64,000 nt of DNA from JAPPLB01 sp965204095 (GTDB lineage Bacteria > Acidobacteriota > Terriglobia > Bryobacterales > UBA6623), in contig OZ241991.1 in NCBI GenBank assembly GCA_965204095.1, forward strand, positions 5,022,001 to 5,086,000. The letters are read 5' to 3'. Shown here piece by piece: positions 43,025 through 52,533 of the stretch. The position numbers and the translations under genes are program-made. Position 1 is the stretch's first letter. Every line of letters starts with the position of its first letter. A model generated the notes under the pieces. It had not been told where the DNA came from and ran no database searches. It worked only from the letters and a program-made list of their open reading frames with translations.

Positions 43025-45361
43025 CTACGAGAGGGAAGTCACCAGCTTGGGGATCGAGACGAAGCGCCCACTCGCGTCAAACTGGAGCCCGAGGCCGCCG
43101 ATCCTGCCGTCCGGAGCCGTTCGGCATTCAAGGACGCCTTGTTTGTCCGCGGTGGCGGGATGGCGCTCCGCCAGCATGAACGACAGGTGGCCGCCGGGAG
43201 GAAGGTCGAAGGCCTCACTCCCGATCCGGACCCAAGCCGAATCCCAGATCGTCAGGTTGATCGCCGCCGGAGAGGAGGTGTCTCCATTGATCAGCGCTAC
43301 ACCCACTTGGGATCCGTTCGCATTGTCGAACGGCAGCAGGAAGGAGGGCGCCAGCGCCGGAAGGAGGTCCGTAAGTACGCCGGGAGACTTGAAATGCTCG
43401 AAAGCCGCATAGCCCGTCACCTGGCCTGGATGGATGATCTCGGCCCAGCCCACGACTGCCTCGGCATGTTCATCCAGCGTTCCCACATGAAGCGACGACC
43501 AAGGCGGGATCGTTTCGCTGATTTCGGCAGCGGTCAACTCTTCCGAACGGCTGCGGGAGCCTTCAGCACCCCCCATGGGACTTCCATCACGGACGGTCAA
43601 GTTGACGGGCACGGTCAGCGGTTCCCCCGCATCGGTCCGGAACACGATCCTCACGCCGGATTCAGACGGTGACGGGTTGATCAGATTCAGTTGGGTCTTC
43701 CAACTTCCGCCGGAGGCGATCTGCGGAAGGACAAGGCGCCTCGGCCCTCCTGCAGGCTCGATGGTGAGCATGATCTCGGCGGCGGCCGTTTTCGAATCGC
43801 TATCCACAACGTTCAAGGTGAACGGAAATACGCCGGCAGCCGCCGGGGCGCCCGAGAGGAGGCCGCGCGAATCGAGTTGCAAGCCGGGCGGCAGCATCCC
43901 ATCATCCAGACGCCAGGCATACGGCGGCTTGCCTCCACGAGCTGTGAGTAGCTGCGAGTGAAGACGCCCCACCGTTCCACTCGGCAGACGCTCCTGCGAC
44001 GTGACCTCAAACCGGAGCGGGATGCGCTCGTCGGGGACAAGAACCGTGTAACGCTGCATCGCCGAACGAGTGGGAAAGGAACTGTCGGACACCGCAATCG
44101 CCAGAGTGTAGACACCGGAAGCCCCAAATTCCCCGCTGAGAAGGCCCGAGGGCGACAACGTGAAGCCGGCAGGCAGATCCTCGGGGAACCAGCGATACGG
44201 TGGCAGGCCTTGCACGGCCTCCAATTGCTGCCGATACCTCGTTCCCGTTTCGGTCGAGGTGCGAATCGAAGAGGTTGCGATCGAGAGGCCCCGGTCCTGG
44301 GCAGTCGGATTCGAGTCGGCCTTTCGGACACAACTTTGCGGGGTCAGCCCGCGCGAGAAATGATGCTCCGAGCAGGGATCCGCAGTCATCACCGCGAACA
44401 TCTGCGTGGGAGTCATTTCACCGCTGAGAATCGCCTTTTCGTCAAAGTCGTGTACACGATCGATGAAGCCGCGGTCCCAGTCGGCCTTCGCATCGAAGTT
44501 CACTCCGAACCGGCGGTCCAGGAAGACATTGACGACGTTTCCGAAAGCAATGAAGAGGTGAAAGTCAAAACGTTCGAGCAACAGGGGAAGAATGTCCTGT
44601 GCGCGAATTCCTTCGAAGCCCTCCGACGAACAATCGTAGTCGATGTAGTCCTCCTCGTAACGATCGAAAACGCGATTGTATCGGTACTCGATCGGCAGTT
44701 CACGCCAGAACTGTCGCACCGCATCGAGCGCTTCGGGCCAACGTTGGTGTCCATTGCGGCCGATCATGTCGCTTGTCACGAAGCAGCCTCCCGGCCGCAG
44801 GGAGCGCTTGACCTCGTCGAACAACGTCTCGAGAGCGACGACGTGATGGAGGGCCTGGTTGGCGACGACCGCCGTGTACTGCCTGTCCGCCCGCCAGTGG
44901 TTGAAGTCGGCTTCCGTGAATCTGAAAAAGCCGGCAAACCCGGCTTCTGCGGCTTGAGCATGCCCGCGGAGCAGCATCGCCGGATTCACGTCAAGGCATT
45001 CGATCGTGAACCGCTTGACTCCGTACTCGCGTAGCATGCGCGCCACACGGATCTCGGTGTCGCAGTTACCCGAGCCGATGCTCAAGAATACGGGCGACGG
45101 GTCGCCGCAGTTGTCAGCGGCTTGCGCGAGGTACTTGGCGTAGAGTTCCTCGGCGATCGTGAACCCGTATTCCCCGGCCATGGGCCGGACGTAGGTATTC
45201 GCCCAATAGTGGAAGATGGGCGGCAGATCATGCACGTCATGCAGGTCGCGAAAATGGTCTTGTTCTTTTTGGAGCTTCTTCCGATAGTCGTCGGACCCGG
45301 ATTCAGAGCGGGTCGGCCTGTCAGCAGGAGACATCGGAGGAAACGGCCGAGCGGAGTTCAT
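43025..45361 (-). CDS. SAM methyltransferase fused to Ig-like domains
   Basis: The product has 778 residues from the ATG at 45361; an upstream GTG at 45442 would leave only four bases to leuC. Residues up to about 340 form a class I methyltransferase: VFLSIGSGNCDTEIRVARML (SAM loop), CLDVNPAML and ANQALHHVVALETLFDEVKR. The rest is extracellular in style: two Ig-like/cadherin-like repeats, each with a GLPPYRW- or GKPPYAW-type strand, a PAGFTLSPSGLLSG- or PPGLQLDSRGLLSG-type strand and GVYTLAIAVSD- or GVFPFTLNVVDSD-type endings. A beta-rich domain (WKTQLNLINPSPSESGVRIV) closes the protein. No signal peptide is visible. The combination is odd, and the frame is continuous with no sign of a frameshift. 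Confidence 0.85.
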   Translation of the reverse strand: MNSARPFPPMSPADRPTRSESGSDDYRKKLQKEQDHFRDLHDVHDLPPIFHYWANTYVRPMAGEYGFTIAEELYAKYLAQAADNCGDPSPVFLSIGSGNCDTEIRVARMLREYGVKRFTIECLDVNPAMLLRGHAQAAEAGFAGFFRFTEADFNHWRADRQYTAVVANQALHHVVALETLFDEVKRSLRPGGCFVTSDMIGRNGHQRWPEALDAVRQFWRELPIEYRYNRVFDRYEEDYIDYDCSSEGFEGIRAQDILPLLLERFDFHLFIAFGNVVNVFLDRRFGVNFDAKADWDRGFIDRVHDFDEKAILSGEMTPTQMFAVMTADPCSEHHFSRGLTPQSCVRKADSNPTAQDRGLSIATSSIRTSTETGTRYRQQLEAVQGLPPYRWFPEDLPAGFTLSPSGLLSGEFGASGVYTLAIAVSDSSFPTRSAMQRYTVLVPDERIPLRFEVTSQERLPSGTVGRLHSQLLTARGGKPPYAWRLDDGMLPPGLQLDSRGLLSGAPAAAGVFPFTLNVVDSDSKTAAAEIMLTIEPAGGPRRLVLPQIASGGSWKTQLNLINPSPSESGVRIVFRTDAGEPLTVPVNLTVRDGSPMGGAEGSRSRSEELTAAEISETIPPWSSLHVGTLDEHAEAVVGWAEIIHPGQVTGYAAFEHFKSPGVLTDLLPALAPSFLLPFDNANGSQVGVALINGDTSSPAAINLTIWDSAWVRIGSEAFDLPPGGHLSFMLAERHPATADKQGVLECRTAPDGRIGGLGLQFDASGRFVSIPKLVTSLS

Positions 45362-45446
45362 GACCGTCGAGAACGTATGATACTGCCGGCCGCCTTGTCG
45401 CCGCCCGTGTTCCAGCAACACCGCGTTCCGATAAACTGACACTATC

Positions 45447-46847
45447 GTGACGCAACCGAGAACGTTGTTCGAAAAAATCTGGGACGAACATGTCGTCGTC
45501 CATGAGGGCGGGAGCCCGGCCGTCCTGTATATCGATCTCCACCTCGTTCATGAAGTGACCTCGCCGCAGGCCTTCCAGGGGCTGCGCGACAAGGGGTTGA
45601 AGGTGCGGAGGCCGGATCACACGCAGGCTACCCTGGACCACAGCATTCCAACGACGGACCGTACATTGCCGATCGTCGACCCGATCGCCGCCAGGCAGGT
45701 CGAGCAATTGCGGATCAACTGCAAGGAGTTCTGCGTACCGCTTGAAGACCTGGGCAGCGAGGGTCAGGGCATCGTCCACGTGATCGGCCCGGAACTGGGA
45801 TTGACACAGCCGGGCATGACGGTTGTGTGCGGCGACAGCCATACTGCGACGCACGGGGCCTTCGGGGCGTTGGCGTTCGGGATCGGGACGACGGAAGTCG
45901 AGCACGTTCTCGCAACGCAGTGCCTGCTCCAGAACAAGCCTCAGACCTGTGAAGTGCGCTTCGAGGGTGTGCTGCCGAAAGGCGTTGGCGCGAAAGACCT
46001 CATTCTGGCTTTGATTGCGAAGATCGGTGTCGGCGGCGGAACCGGGCATGTTCTCGAATACACCGGCGAGGCGATTCGCTCACTTTCGATGGAAGGCCGC
46101 ATGACGGTCTGCAACATGTCGATCGAAGGCGGTGCGCGGGCAGGCATGATCGCACCGGATGACAAGACATTCGAATACCTGGCGGGCCGCCCGAAGGCTC
46201 TGCATGGGCAGGAGTGGGACAACGCGCTGGCTCGCTGGCGGCGGCTTCCGACCGATGCGGACGCAACGTACGACAAGCAGGTTTCGATCGACGCGTCCGC
46301 TCTCGAGCCGATGATCACCTACGGGACCAATCCCGGAATGGGCGTGCCGATCTCGCAGCCCGTACCGGACCCATCGACCGCCGCGAACGGCGAGTCCATT
46401 CGGAAAGCTCTCGACTACATGGCTCTCGAGCCGGGCAAGCCGCTGTTGGGGCATCCCGTGGACGTGGTGTTCATCGGAAGCTGCACGAACTCGCGGATCT
46501 CCGACCTGCGGGAAGCGGCTTCGCTGATCAAGGGCCGCAAGATCAGCCCCCATGTGCGCATGCTTGTCGTACCGGGTTCGGAGAAGACCAAAAGACAAGC
46601 CGAAGCCGAAAACCTGCCGGAGATCTTCCGGTCGGCCGGGGCGGAGTGGCGCGAAGCAGGGTGCAGCATGTGCATCGCGATGAACGGCGATCAGCTCAGC
46701 CCCGGACAGTATTGCGTCAGCACGAGCAACCGGAACTTCGAAGGGCGCCAGGGCAAGGGCGGCCGCACCTTCCTGGCAAGCCCGCTGACGGCCGCCGCCG
46801 CCGCCGTGAGCGGAGCAATTACCGACGCTCGGACATTGATGCAGTAG
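45447..46847 (+). CDS. leuC: 3-isopropylmalate dehydratase large subunit
   Basis: The 466-residue aconitase-family enzyme isomerises 2- to 3-isopropylmalate in leucine synthesis with LeuD. The start is a GTG without a Shine-Dalgarno sequence. TLFEKIWDEHVV opens the protein. GDSHTATHGAFGALAFGIGT, IGSCTNSRISDLREA and EAGCSMCIAMNGD contain the three cysteines that hold the 4Fe-4S cluster; NRNFEGRQGKGGRTFLASP closes the active site. leuD follows after 11 bases. The sequence CGATAAACTGAC just upstream also occurs before the gene at 17523. Confidence 0.97.
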   Translation: MTQPRTLFEKIWDEHVVVHEGGSPAVLYIDLHLVHEVTSPQAFQGLRDKGLKVRRPDHTQATLDHSIPTTDRTLPIVDPIAARQVEQLRINCKEFCVPLEDLGSEGQGIVHVIGPELGLTQPGMTVVCGDSHTATHGAFGALAFGIGTTEVEHVLATQCLLQNKPQTCEVRFEGVLPKGVGAKDLILALIAKIGVGGGTGHVLEYTGEAIRSLSMEGRMTVCNMSIEGGARAGMIAPDDKTFEYLAGRPKALHGQEWDNALARWRRLPTDADATYDKQVSIDASALEPMITYGTNPGMGVPISQPVPDPSTAANGESIRKALDYMALEPGKPLLGHPVDVVFIGSCTNSRISDLREAASLIKGRKISPHVRMLVVPGSEKTKRQAEAENLPEIFRSAGAEWREAGCSMCIAMNGDQLSPGQYCVSTSNRNFEGRQGKGGRTFLASPLTAAAAAVSGAITDARTLMQ

Positions 46848-46858
46848 GGGTTCTCAAG

Positions 46859-47464
46859 ATGCAGGCCATCAACACCTTTTCCGGCAAGGCCATCGCGCTG
46901 CCCGTCAAAGATATCGACACGGACCAGATCATTCCAGCGCGTTTCCTCAAGACCGTCGACAAGCAGGGTCTGGGCAAGAACCTGTTCAACGATTGGCGAT
47001 ACCTCGAGGACGGAGGCCCGAATCCGGCATTCCTCTTGAACCAGCCCCGCACCGAGGGCGCCGTGATTCTCGTTGCCGGAGACAACTTCGGATGCGGCAG
47101 CTCGCGTGAGCATGCGCCGTGGGCGCTGATGGGGTTCGGATTCCGGGCCGTGATCAGCACGTCCTTCGCCGATATTTTCCAGATCAACTGTCTCAAGAAC
47201 GGGTTGCTGCCGATCATCGTGGACGAAGTGACGCACACCGATCTGCTGGCATCGGCGGGCGGCGATGAACCGATCGAACTGGAAGTGGATTTGCCGAATC
47301 AGGCCGTGCGACTACCGGACGGACGAACGGCGTCGTTCCCGATCGATGCGTTTTCCAAAAAGTGCCTGCTTGCGGGGATGGACCAGCTCGACTACTTGCT
47401 GCATCAGGACGCAGCCGTCTCGATGTATGAGGCGAGTCATCCCGAGCGCGTGAGCACGCTCTGA
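46859..47464 (+). CDS. leuD: 3-isopropylmalate dehydratase small subunit
   Basis: The 201-residue swivelling domain completes the LeuC active site. I start it at 46859 (MQAINTFSGKAIALPVKDID). DTDQIIPARFLKT, GDNFGCGSSREHAPWAL and NCLKNGLLPII are the family signatures. It lies 11 bases after leuC; leuA and leuB are not in the window. Confidence 0.96.
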   Translation: MQAINTFSGKAIALPVKDIDTDQIIPARFLKTVDKQGLGKNLFNDWRYLEDGGPNPAFLLNQPRTEGAVILVAGDNFGCGSSREHAPWALMGFGFRAVISTSFADIFQINCLKNGLLPIIVDEVTHTDLLASAGGDEPIELEVDLPNQAVRLPDGRTASFPIDAFSKKCLLAGMDQLDYLLHQDAAVSMYEASHPERVSTL

Positions 47465-47590
47465 AGCATTCCCGCCCCCCGACTCGGCACCCTACATTCC
47501 CGACAGGTGAAAAAGTAAAGCTACTTCCATCCCGCCACAGAGTAAACCTCAGGAACGTTCCTGAGCAGGGCGTCTGTTACCATCTTCTGA

Positions 47591-49072
47591 ATGCCCACGG
47601 ACCAGGACCAGGAAGTTCGAGAGAAAGCCTCGCGGTTTTTTCCGCGTTGGGAAGAGGCCGACCTGCCGCAACCGCCAGCGATCACGCTGAAGAGCTGGAC
47701 CGCGCTGATCGGACCCGGCGTGCTGATGGTGGGCAGCAACATCGGGGGCGGGGAATGGTTGTTCGGTCCGATCGTGACGGCGCGCTACGGCGGGTCACTG
47801 ATGTGGATCGCGACGATCAGCATCGCCTGCCAAGTGTTCTACAACCTTTCGATCATGCGGTACACGCTCTATACGGGCGAGCCGATTTTCGTGGGTTTCT
47901 TCCGAACGAAGCCGGGGCCGAAGTTCTGGTGCGGGCTCTATCTCCTGCTGGATCTGGGAGGGATCTGGCCCTACCTGGCATCGAATGCGGCGGTCCCTTT
48001 GGCGGCGGTGATCCTGGGACATCTACCCGGAGCCGAAGACGACGCTTTGGTGCGGAACCTGAGCTATGTCATTTTCCTCAGCGTTCTCACGCCGCTGATT
48101 TTCGGCGGCAAGATCTACAACGCCATCGAGCGCATGATGGTGACGAAGCTGGTGGTCGTGTTGGGGTATCTGACGTTCGTCGGCGTGATGATGGTCAGCC
48201 GGGAGACGTGGTTCGACATTTTCACGGGCTTCTTCAAGTTCGGGTCGCTGCCGGAAAGCGACATCGATTGGGCGACGCTGGCGGCGTTCGCGGCGATTGC
48301 GGGCGCGGGCGGCTTGTCGAACATGAACTTCTCGAACTATACGCGCGAGAAGGGCTGGGGGATGGGCTCGCTGGTCGGCGCGATTCCCAGCATGGTCGGA
48401 GGCAAGACGATCCGGCTCTCGCACGTGGGCAAAGTGTTCCCGCTGAGCAAGGAGAACGTCCGGCGCTGGAAGGGATGGATCCTGCATATCGTCCGCGATC
48501 AGGTTGCGATCTGGTCGGTGGGCTGCGTTCTGGGGATGGCGCTGCCGTCATTGCTCTCACTGGAGTTCATCCCCGGAGCGGAGGTGGAGGGCCACGCCGC
48601 GGCGGCGATGACGGCGCGCGGCATCGCGAACAGCTACGGAGAGGTTTTCTGGTACCTGACGCTGTTGATGGGCTTCATCGTGCTCGCGCCGGGGCAGATG
48701 TCGGACATTGACGGCATCGTGCGGCGCTGGACGGACGTGATCTGGACCGGCAGCCAACGGGCCCGCAAGATGAAAGGCCACCAGGTGCGGAACGTCTACT
48801 ACTCGATCCTGCTGTGCTACGTGGCCTGGGGGTTGATCGCTTTGCGCTTGACGCCGAACCCGCTGGTTCTCGCGATCGTGACCGGGACGCTCCGTAACAT
48901 CGGTCTGGGCATTACATCGCTTCATTCGCTCTATATCAACCACCAGCTTTTGCCGTGTAAGCTGCGGCCGCCCTGGTATTTGCAGGCGGGTCTGGTGGCG
49001 GCGTTCTTCTTCTTCATGGGCATATCATCGATTGCGTTCCATCAGAAATGGACGCAGTTGATGGGTCCGTAG
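47591..49072 (+). CDS. Nramp-like membrane transporter lacking the DPGN motif
   Basis: The 493-residue protein has about 11 hydrophobic helices and the Nramp/LeuT-like layout. In true Nramp Mn/Fe transporters the first helix carries DPGN and the sixth MPH. Here the first helix reads GPGVLMVGSNIGGGEWLFGP (residues 41-60) and the sixth has GGLSNMNFSNYTREKGWGMG, so both metal-binding motifs are missing. A second protein with a similar GSGE motif is encoded at 58931. Divalent metal transport is therefore unlikely; the substrate is unknown. No ribosome-binding site is obvious. It stands between leuD and a binding-protein gene. Confidence 0.88.
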   Translation: MPTDQDQEVREKASRFFPRWEEADLPQPPAITLKSWTALIGPGVLMVGSNIGGGEWLFGPIVTARYGGSLMWIATISIACQVFYNLSIMRYTLYTGEPIFVGFFRTKPGPKFWCGLYLLLDLGGIWPYLASNAAVPLAAVILGHLPGAEDDALVRNLSYVIFLSVLTPLIFGGKIYNAIERMMVTKLVVVLGYLTFVGVMMVSRETWFDIFTGFFKFGSLPESDIDWATLAAFAAIAGAGGLSNMNFSNYTREKGWGMGSLVGAIPSMVGGKTIRLSHVGKVFPLSKENVRRWKGWILHIVRDQVAIWSVGCVLGMALPSLLSLEFIPGAEVEGHAAAAMTARGIANSYGEVFWYLTLLMGFIVLAPGQMSDIDGIVRRWTDVIWTGSQRARKMKGHQVRNVYYSILLCYVAWGLIALRLTPNPLVLAIVTGTLRNIGLGITSLHSLYINHQLLPCKLRPPWYLQAGLVAAFFFFMGISSIAFHQKWTQLMGP

Positions 49073-49131
49073 CTCGATGGGACCCGGACTCATCGCGTTG
49101 CACTGACATGCATGTCCTACTGCGACACCGG

Positions 49132-50007
49132 ATGAGAACCTGTTTCCTCACTGCCTGCCTGCTCGGGAACCTTCTCGCCGCCTGCGGCGGCAACCGTCCC
49201 GACATCATCATCGGCTCGAAGAACTTCAGTGAAAGCGTCCTGCTTGGCGAGATGCTTGCGCAACACATCGAGGCACGGACCGGCCTTACGGTCGGCCGAC
49301 GGCTGAGTCTCGGCGGCACCTTTATCTGCCATCAAGCCATGCTTTCCGGCGACCTGGACATCTATCCCGAATACACCGGGACCGCTTTGGCCGCGATCCT
49401 CGAGAAGCCGGTCATGCAAGACCGTGACGCCGTATTTCAGGAAGTCGCCTCGACGTATCGCAGCAAGTTCGGTCTTCAGTGGATGAAGCCTTTGGGTTTC
49501 AACAACACCTACGCGATGGTCGTTCGCGCTGAAGACGCCGAGCGCGACGGTCTCCGCACCATCTCCGACTTCGCCCAGGTCAGCACCGGCCGCACGATCG
49601 GATTCAGCTTCGAATTCGCAGAGCGGCAAGACGGCTATCAAGGGTTTATCGAAACCTATGAGATGAAGTTCAACAGGGAACCGAAGACCGTCGATCTGGC
49701 CCTCATCTACCGGGCTCTTCGCGATGGCGAGATCGATCTCGGAGTCGGCAACTCGACGGATGGAATGATCCAGTCATTGAATCTGATCATCCTCGAAGAC
49801 GACCGCCGCTACTTTCCCCCCTATGACGCGGCCGCCGTCGTGCGGCAGGCAACGCTCGACCGGTTTCCCAAGCTGCAGGGAGTGGTGAACGAACTCGGCG
49901 GCCTGTTCAGGGAACCGGACATGCAAAAGGCCAATCTCGACATCGACGGCAACCACCTGCCTGTGGCCCAGGTCGCTGCCGAGCTCCTCGCTGCCAAAGG
50001 GTTATGA
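49132..50007 (+). CDS. OpuAC/ProX-type substrate-binding lipoprotein, orphan
   Basis: The product has 291 residues. The Met at 49132 gives a lipoprotein signal ending LLAAC (Cys 18). The mature part matches glycine betaine/choline-type binding proteins: IIIGSKNFSESVLLGEMLAQ at the start, GTFICHQAMLSGDLDIYPEY, TGTALAAIL, FNNTYAMVV and LALIYRALRDGEIDLGVGNS. It would capture a quaternary amine or similar osmolyte outside the cytoplasmic membrane. No ABC permease or ATPase gene accompanies it, as the next gene is on the opposite strand, so it either works with a distant transporter or has another role. Confidence 0.9.
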   Translation: MRTCFLTACLLGNLLAACGGNRPDIIIGSKNFSESVLLGEMLAQHIEARTGLTVGRRLSLGGTFICHQAMLSGDLDIYPEYTGTALAAILEKPVMQDRDAVFQEVASTYRSKFGLQWMKPLGFNNTYAMVVRAEDAERDGLRTISDFAQVSTGRTIGFSFEFAERQDGYQGFIETYEMKFNREPKTVDLALIYRALRDGEIDLGVGNSTDGMIQSLNLIILEDDRRYFPPYDAAAVVRQATLDRFPKLQGVVNELGGLFREPDMQKANLDIDGNHLPVAQVAAELLAAKGL

Positions 50008-50025
50008 AAATGGCGGCTCAGGCGC

Positions 50026-51837
50026 TCAACTCATCCCAAGCCGGCGAACAAAGAACGGATACAGCCCCAACCCGAGACCAAACAGCACATGGCCCACGAG
50101 CATCGTTGGACGCGGTGCGTAGGTCACCACCGCACTGCTCAGCAAAGGCCAAATCCAGAGGAACGCAGCCAGATACCAGATCACGCCGATCAGCATCCCC
50201 ACCCACAATGACCGGACGGGCCTTGCAACGTACAGGATAAGAAGCAGCGAAGCGACGATACCCACGATGCCCGACAACAGGACGTGCAGCGCAGCGCCGC
50301 TCACGGAAGCGTGCGAAAAGCCGGCGCTGAGGGCGCGCGCCGGGAAGAACGTGGACCCGATCAGGTTGAGAATTGCCCACGGCCCTTCTCCACTGAGCGT
50401 CGTCGAGAGTATCCAGTAGAGGAGAACAGCGGCGCCCGCAAGCACTCCCGTCTCGAGACCTGCCAGCAGCAGCCAAAGCTGCGCAAGAGAGAAGCGCTCC
50501 CGGGGGCGTTCCTTCCGCGCGGCTTGTTGGCCCTCCGCCTTGCGGTATGACTCGTCCAGCAACTCGACCACATGCATCACGCGCTGACCGCTGCCGAAAC
50601 GTTCCGCACCGACGCGAAGCTGCAGCATGCATCCGGGATTGGCCGTCACGATCGTGTCGGCGCCGGTTGCGCCTGCCATCTGCATTTTCTTCTCGAGCAG
50701 CGCCATCGACATTTCGGTGTGCTCGACGTTGTAGACACCGGCGCTGCCGCAGCAGATTTCCGACAGCGGCAGTTCGCGAAACTCCAGCGCGGGGATAGCG
50801 GCCAGCATGGTGCGCGGCGGCGTCCGAACCTTCTGTCCGTGCAGCAGATGGCAGGAATCCTGATAGGTCACTCGTGCGGGGATGGGCGCAAGGCTGCGAT
50901 TGAGATCGATCCCGGCCAGGAACTCCGTCACATCCTTGACCTTGCTCGAAAATGCCTGCGCCCGCTGATGCCACTCGGGGTCGTGCTCGAACAACTCCGG
51001 GTATTCCTTGACCACCGAGCCGCAACCCGCCGCATTGGTAATAACGGCATCGAAGTTTCCACTCTCGAACGCTTCGATATTCCGCTTCGCCTGGCGGCGT
51101 CCGATCTCGCGCAGCCCGGCGTGCACCTGCAGCGCCCCGCAACAACCCTGGTCCGGTGGAAGCGTCACCTCACAACCGTTTTTCTGGAGAACCCGAACCG
51201 TCGCTTCATTCATCCGAGCGAAGGAGATATTCGCGATGCATCCCGCCAGAAACGCGACCCGGCGGCGCGTCTCTCCTTCCGCAGGAAAGACCTTGCCGAC
51301 CTTGTCGAAGAAGAACGGCGTCTCGACCGCAGGACTCAGCGCCTCGATCTCCTCCAAACGCCCGAACAGCTTCAGAATGCCCAGCCGCCGAACCAACCGC
51401 TGCAGACCGCTCTTCTGAAGGACCCACAGCTTGTAGCCCGTGACCTTGAGCAGGAACGGGCTCGTCAGCAAGCGGTCGAAAACGAACCAACGCAGCAGCC
51501 GCTGCCACCACGGCAGCCGTCGATTGGCATCGATCTGCCCCCGCGCCGCCTCGACCAACTTGCCGTACTGCACGCCGGAAGGACACGCCGTTTCGCAGGC
51601 CCGGCAGGCCAGGCAGAGATCAATGTGCTCGACATACTCTTCATTGATCGCCAGATTTCCCTCGGCGACCTGCACCATTTGGTAAATGCGCCCTCGCGGC
51701 GAGTCCATCTCGAGACCCAGCTCGCGATACGTCGGACAGGCGTTCAAGCACAGACCGCAGTGGACACAGCGGTCGAGATCCTGTTGCAGCGGACGATCGT
51801 AGGGCGCGGAAAGGTCTTGGATGGCGGTGTCGGGCAC
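50026..51837 (-). CDS. Glycolate oxidase iron-sulfur subunit (GlcF-like) with C-terminal membrane domain
   Basis: The product has 603 residues. The N-terminal ferredoxin-like part has two 4Fe-4S motifs, CVHCGLCLNACP (from Cys 24) and CLACRACETACP (from Cys 75). Two CCG-type domains follow, with QGCCGALQVHAG and ICCGSAGVYN and the paired NAAGCGS and NPGCMLQL segments, as in GlcF and heterodisulfide-reductase-like subunits. From about residue 450 to the end an additional domain holds about four membrane helices (ending LFGLGLGLYPFFVRR). GlcF is normally about 410 residues. The fusion would anchor electron transfer from a 2-hydroxy acid to the membrane. No glcD or glcE gene is adjacent. Confidence 0.9.
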   Translation of the reverse strand: MPDTAIQDLSAPYDRPLQQDLDRCVHCGLCLNACPTYRELGLEMDSPRGRIYQMVQVAEGNLAINEEYVEHIDLCLACRACETACPSGVQYGKLVEAARGQIDANRRLPWWQRLLRWFVFDRLLTSPFLLKVTGYKLWVLQKSGLQRLVRRLGILKLFGRLEEIEALSPAVETPFFFDKVGKVFPAEGETRRRVAFLAGCIANISFARMNEATVRVLQKNGCEVTLPPDQGCCGALQVHAGLREIGRRQAKRNIEAFESGNFDAVITNAAGCGSVVKEYPELFEHDPEWHQRAQAFSSKVKDVTEFLAGIDLNRSLAPIPARVTYQDSCHLLHGQKVRTPPRTMLAAIPALEFRELPLSEICCGSAGVYNVEHTEMSMALLEKKMQMAGATGADTIVTANPGCMLQLRVGAERFGSGQRVMHVVELLDESYRKAEGQQAARKERPRERFSLAQLWLLLAGLETGVLAGAAVLLYWILSTTLSGEGPWAILNLIGSTFFPARALSAGFSHASVSGAALHVLLSGIVGIVASLLLILYVARPVRSLWVGMLIGVIWYLAAFLWIWPLLSSAVVTYAPRPTMLVGHVLFGLGLGLYPFFVRRLGMS

Positions 51838-51966
51838 GCGTTCAGGACAAGCACCTTAGTGTAGTACGAGGATCGGTTTTCGCTTGCAATGATCGGTCTC
51901 TTCCGTCATTCTACGGACACGGACAATGCCCCACCCACCACTCACGGAATGTTACGAGGAGCCCCC

Positions 51967-52533
51967 ATGACGAAAACCCTGCTTTTGCGTTTGTTGATCA
52001 TCGCTGCACTGGCCTGGGCCTGCGGTCCTCAGCCCTCCGCGGAGGAATCCTCCGGAGAGGAATCATCCTCTTCGATCGCCGTCGTCCGAGACGGTGCTCT
52101 GGCGCGCCTGTCAACGTTGGAAGAGAAAATCGTCGGTCTCTCGGAGGCGATCCCGGAAGACAAGTACACCTGGCGCCCCGGCGAAGGAGTCCGCTCCGTC
52201 AGCGAGGCGTTCCTTCACGTGGCCAGCGCCAACTACCGGCTGCCGAACATGATCGGCACCCCTCCCCCGGAGGGCATGGACTTCACGGATTACGACAAGT
52301 CGACCACTGACAAAGCCGAGGTGATCGCAGCCTTGAAGGCTTCCTTCGCCCACTACCGCAAAGCGGCCGAAAGCATCGCCGAAGCCGATCTCGAAAACGC
52401 CGTGAAGGTTTTCGGACGCGACAGCACGAACGCGGGCGCGCTGATTACTTTCAACGGCCACCTCAGCGAGCATCTGGGCCAGTCCATCGCCTATGCTCGC
52501 AGCAACGGCGTCGTGCCTCCCTGGAACCAATAG
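51967..52533 (+). CDS. DinB-family putative lipoprotein
   Basis: The product has 188 residues. ATG 51967 is preceded by ACGAGGAG. A short export signal ends near LAWACGPQ, and the Cys could be lipidated although the lipobox is not perfect. A Ser/Glu-rich linker leads to a DinB four-helix bundle. The metal-binding histidines are in AFLHVASANYR and FNGHLSEHLGQ, giving the three-His pattern of the family. DinB proteins include thiol-dependent transferases, but an extracytoplasmic one has no established role. It is divergent from the GlcF-like gene. Confidence 0.88.
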   Translation: MTKTLLLRLLIIAALAWACGPQPSAEESSGEESSSSIAVVRDGALARLSTLEEKIVGLSEAIPEDKYTWRPGEGVRSVSEAFLHVASANYRLPNMIGTPPPEGMDFTDYDKSTTDKAEVIAALKASFAHYRKAAESIAEADLENAVKVFGRDSTNAGALITFNGHLSEHLGQSIAYARSNGVVPPWNQ

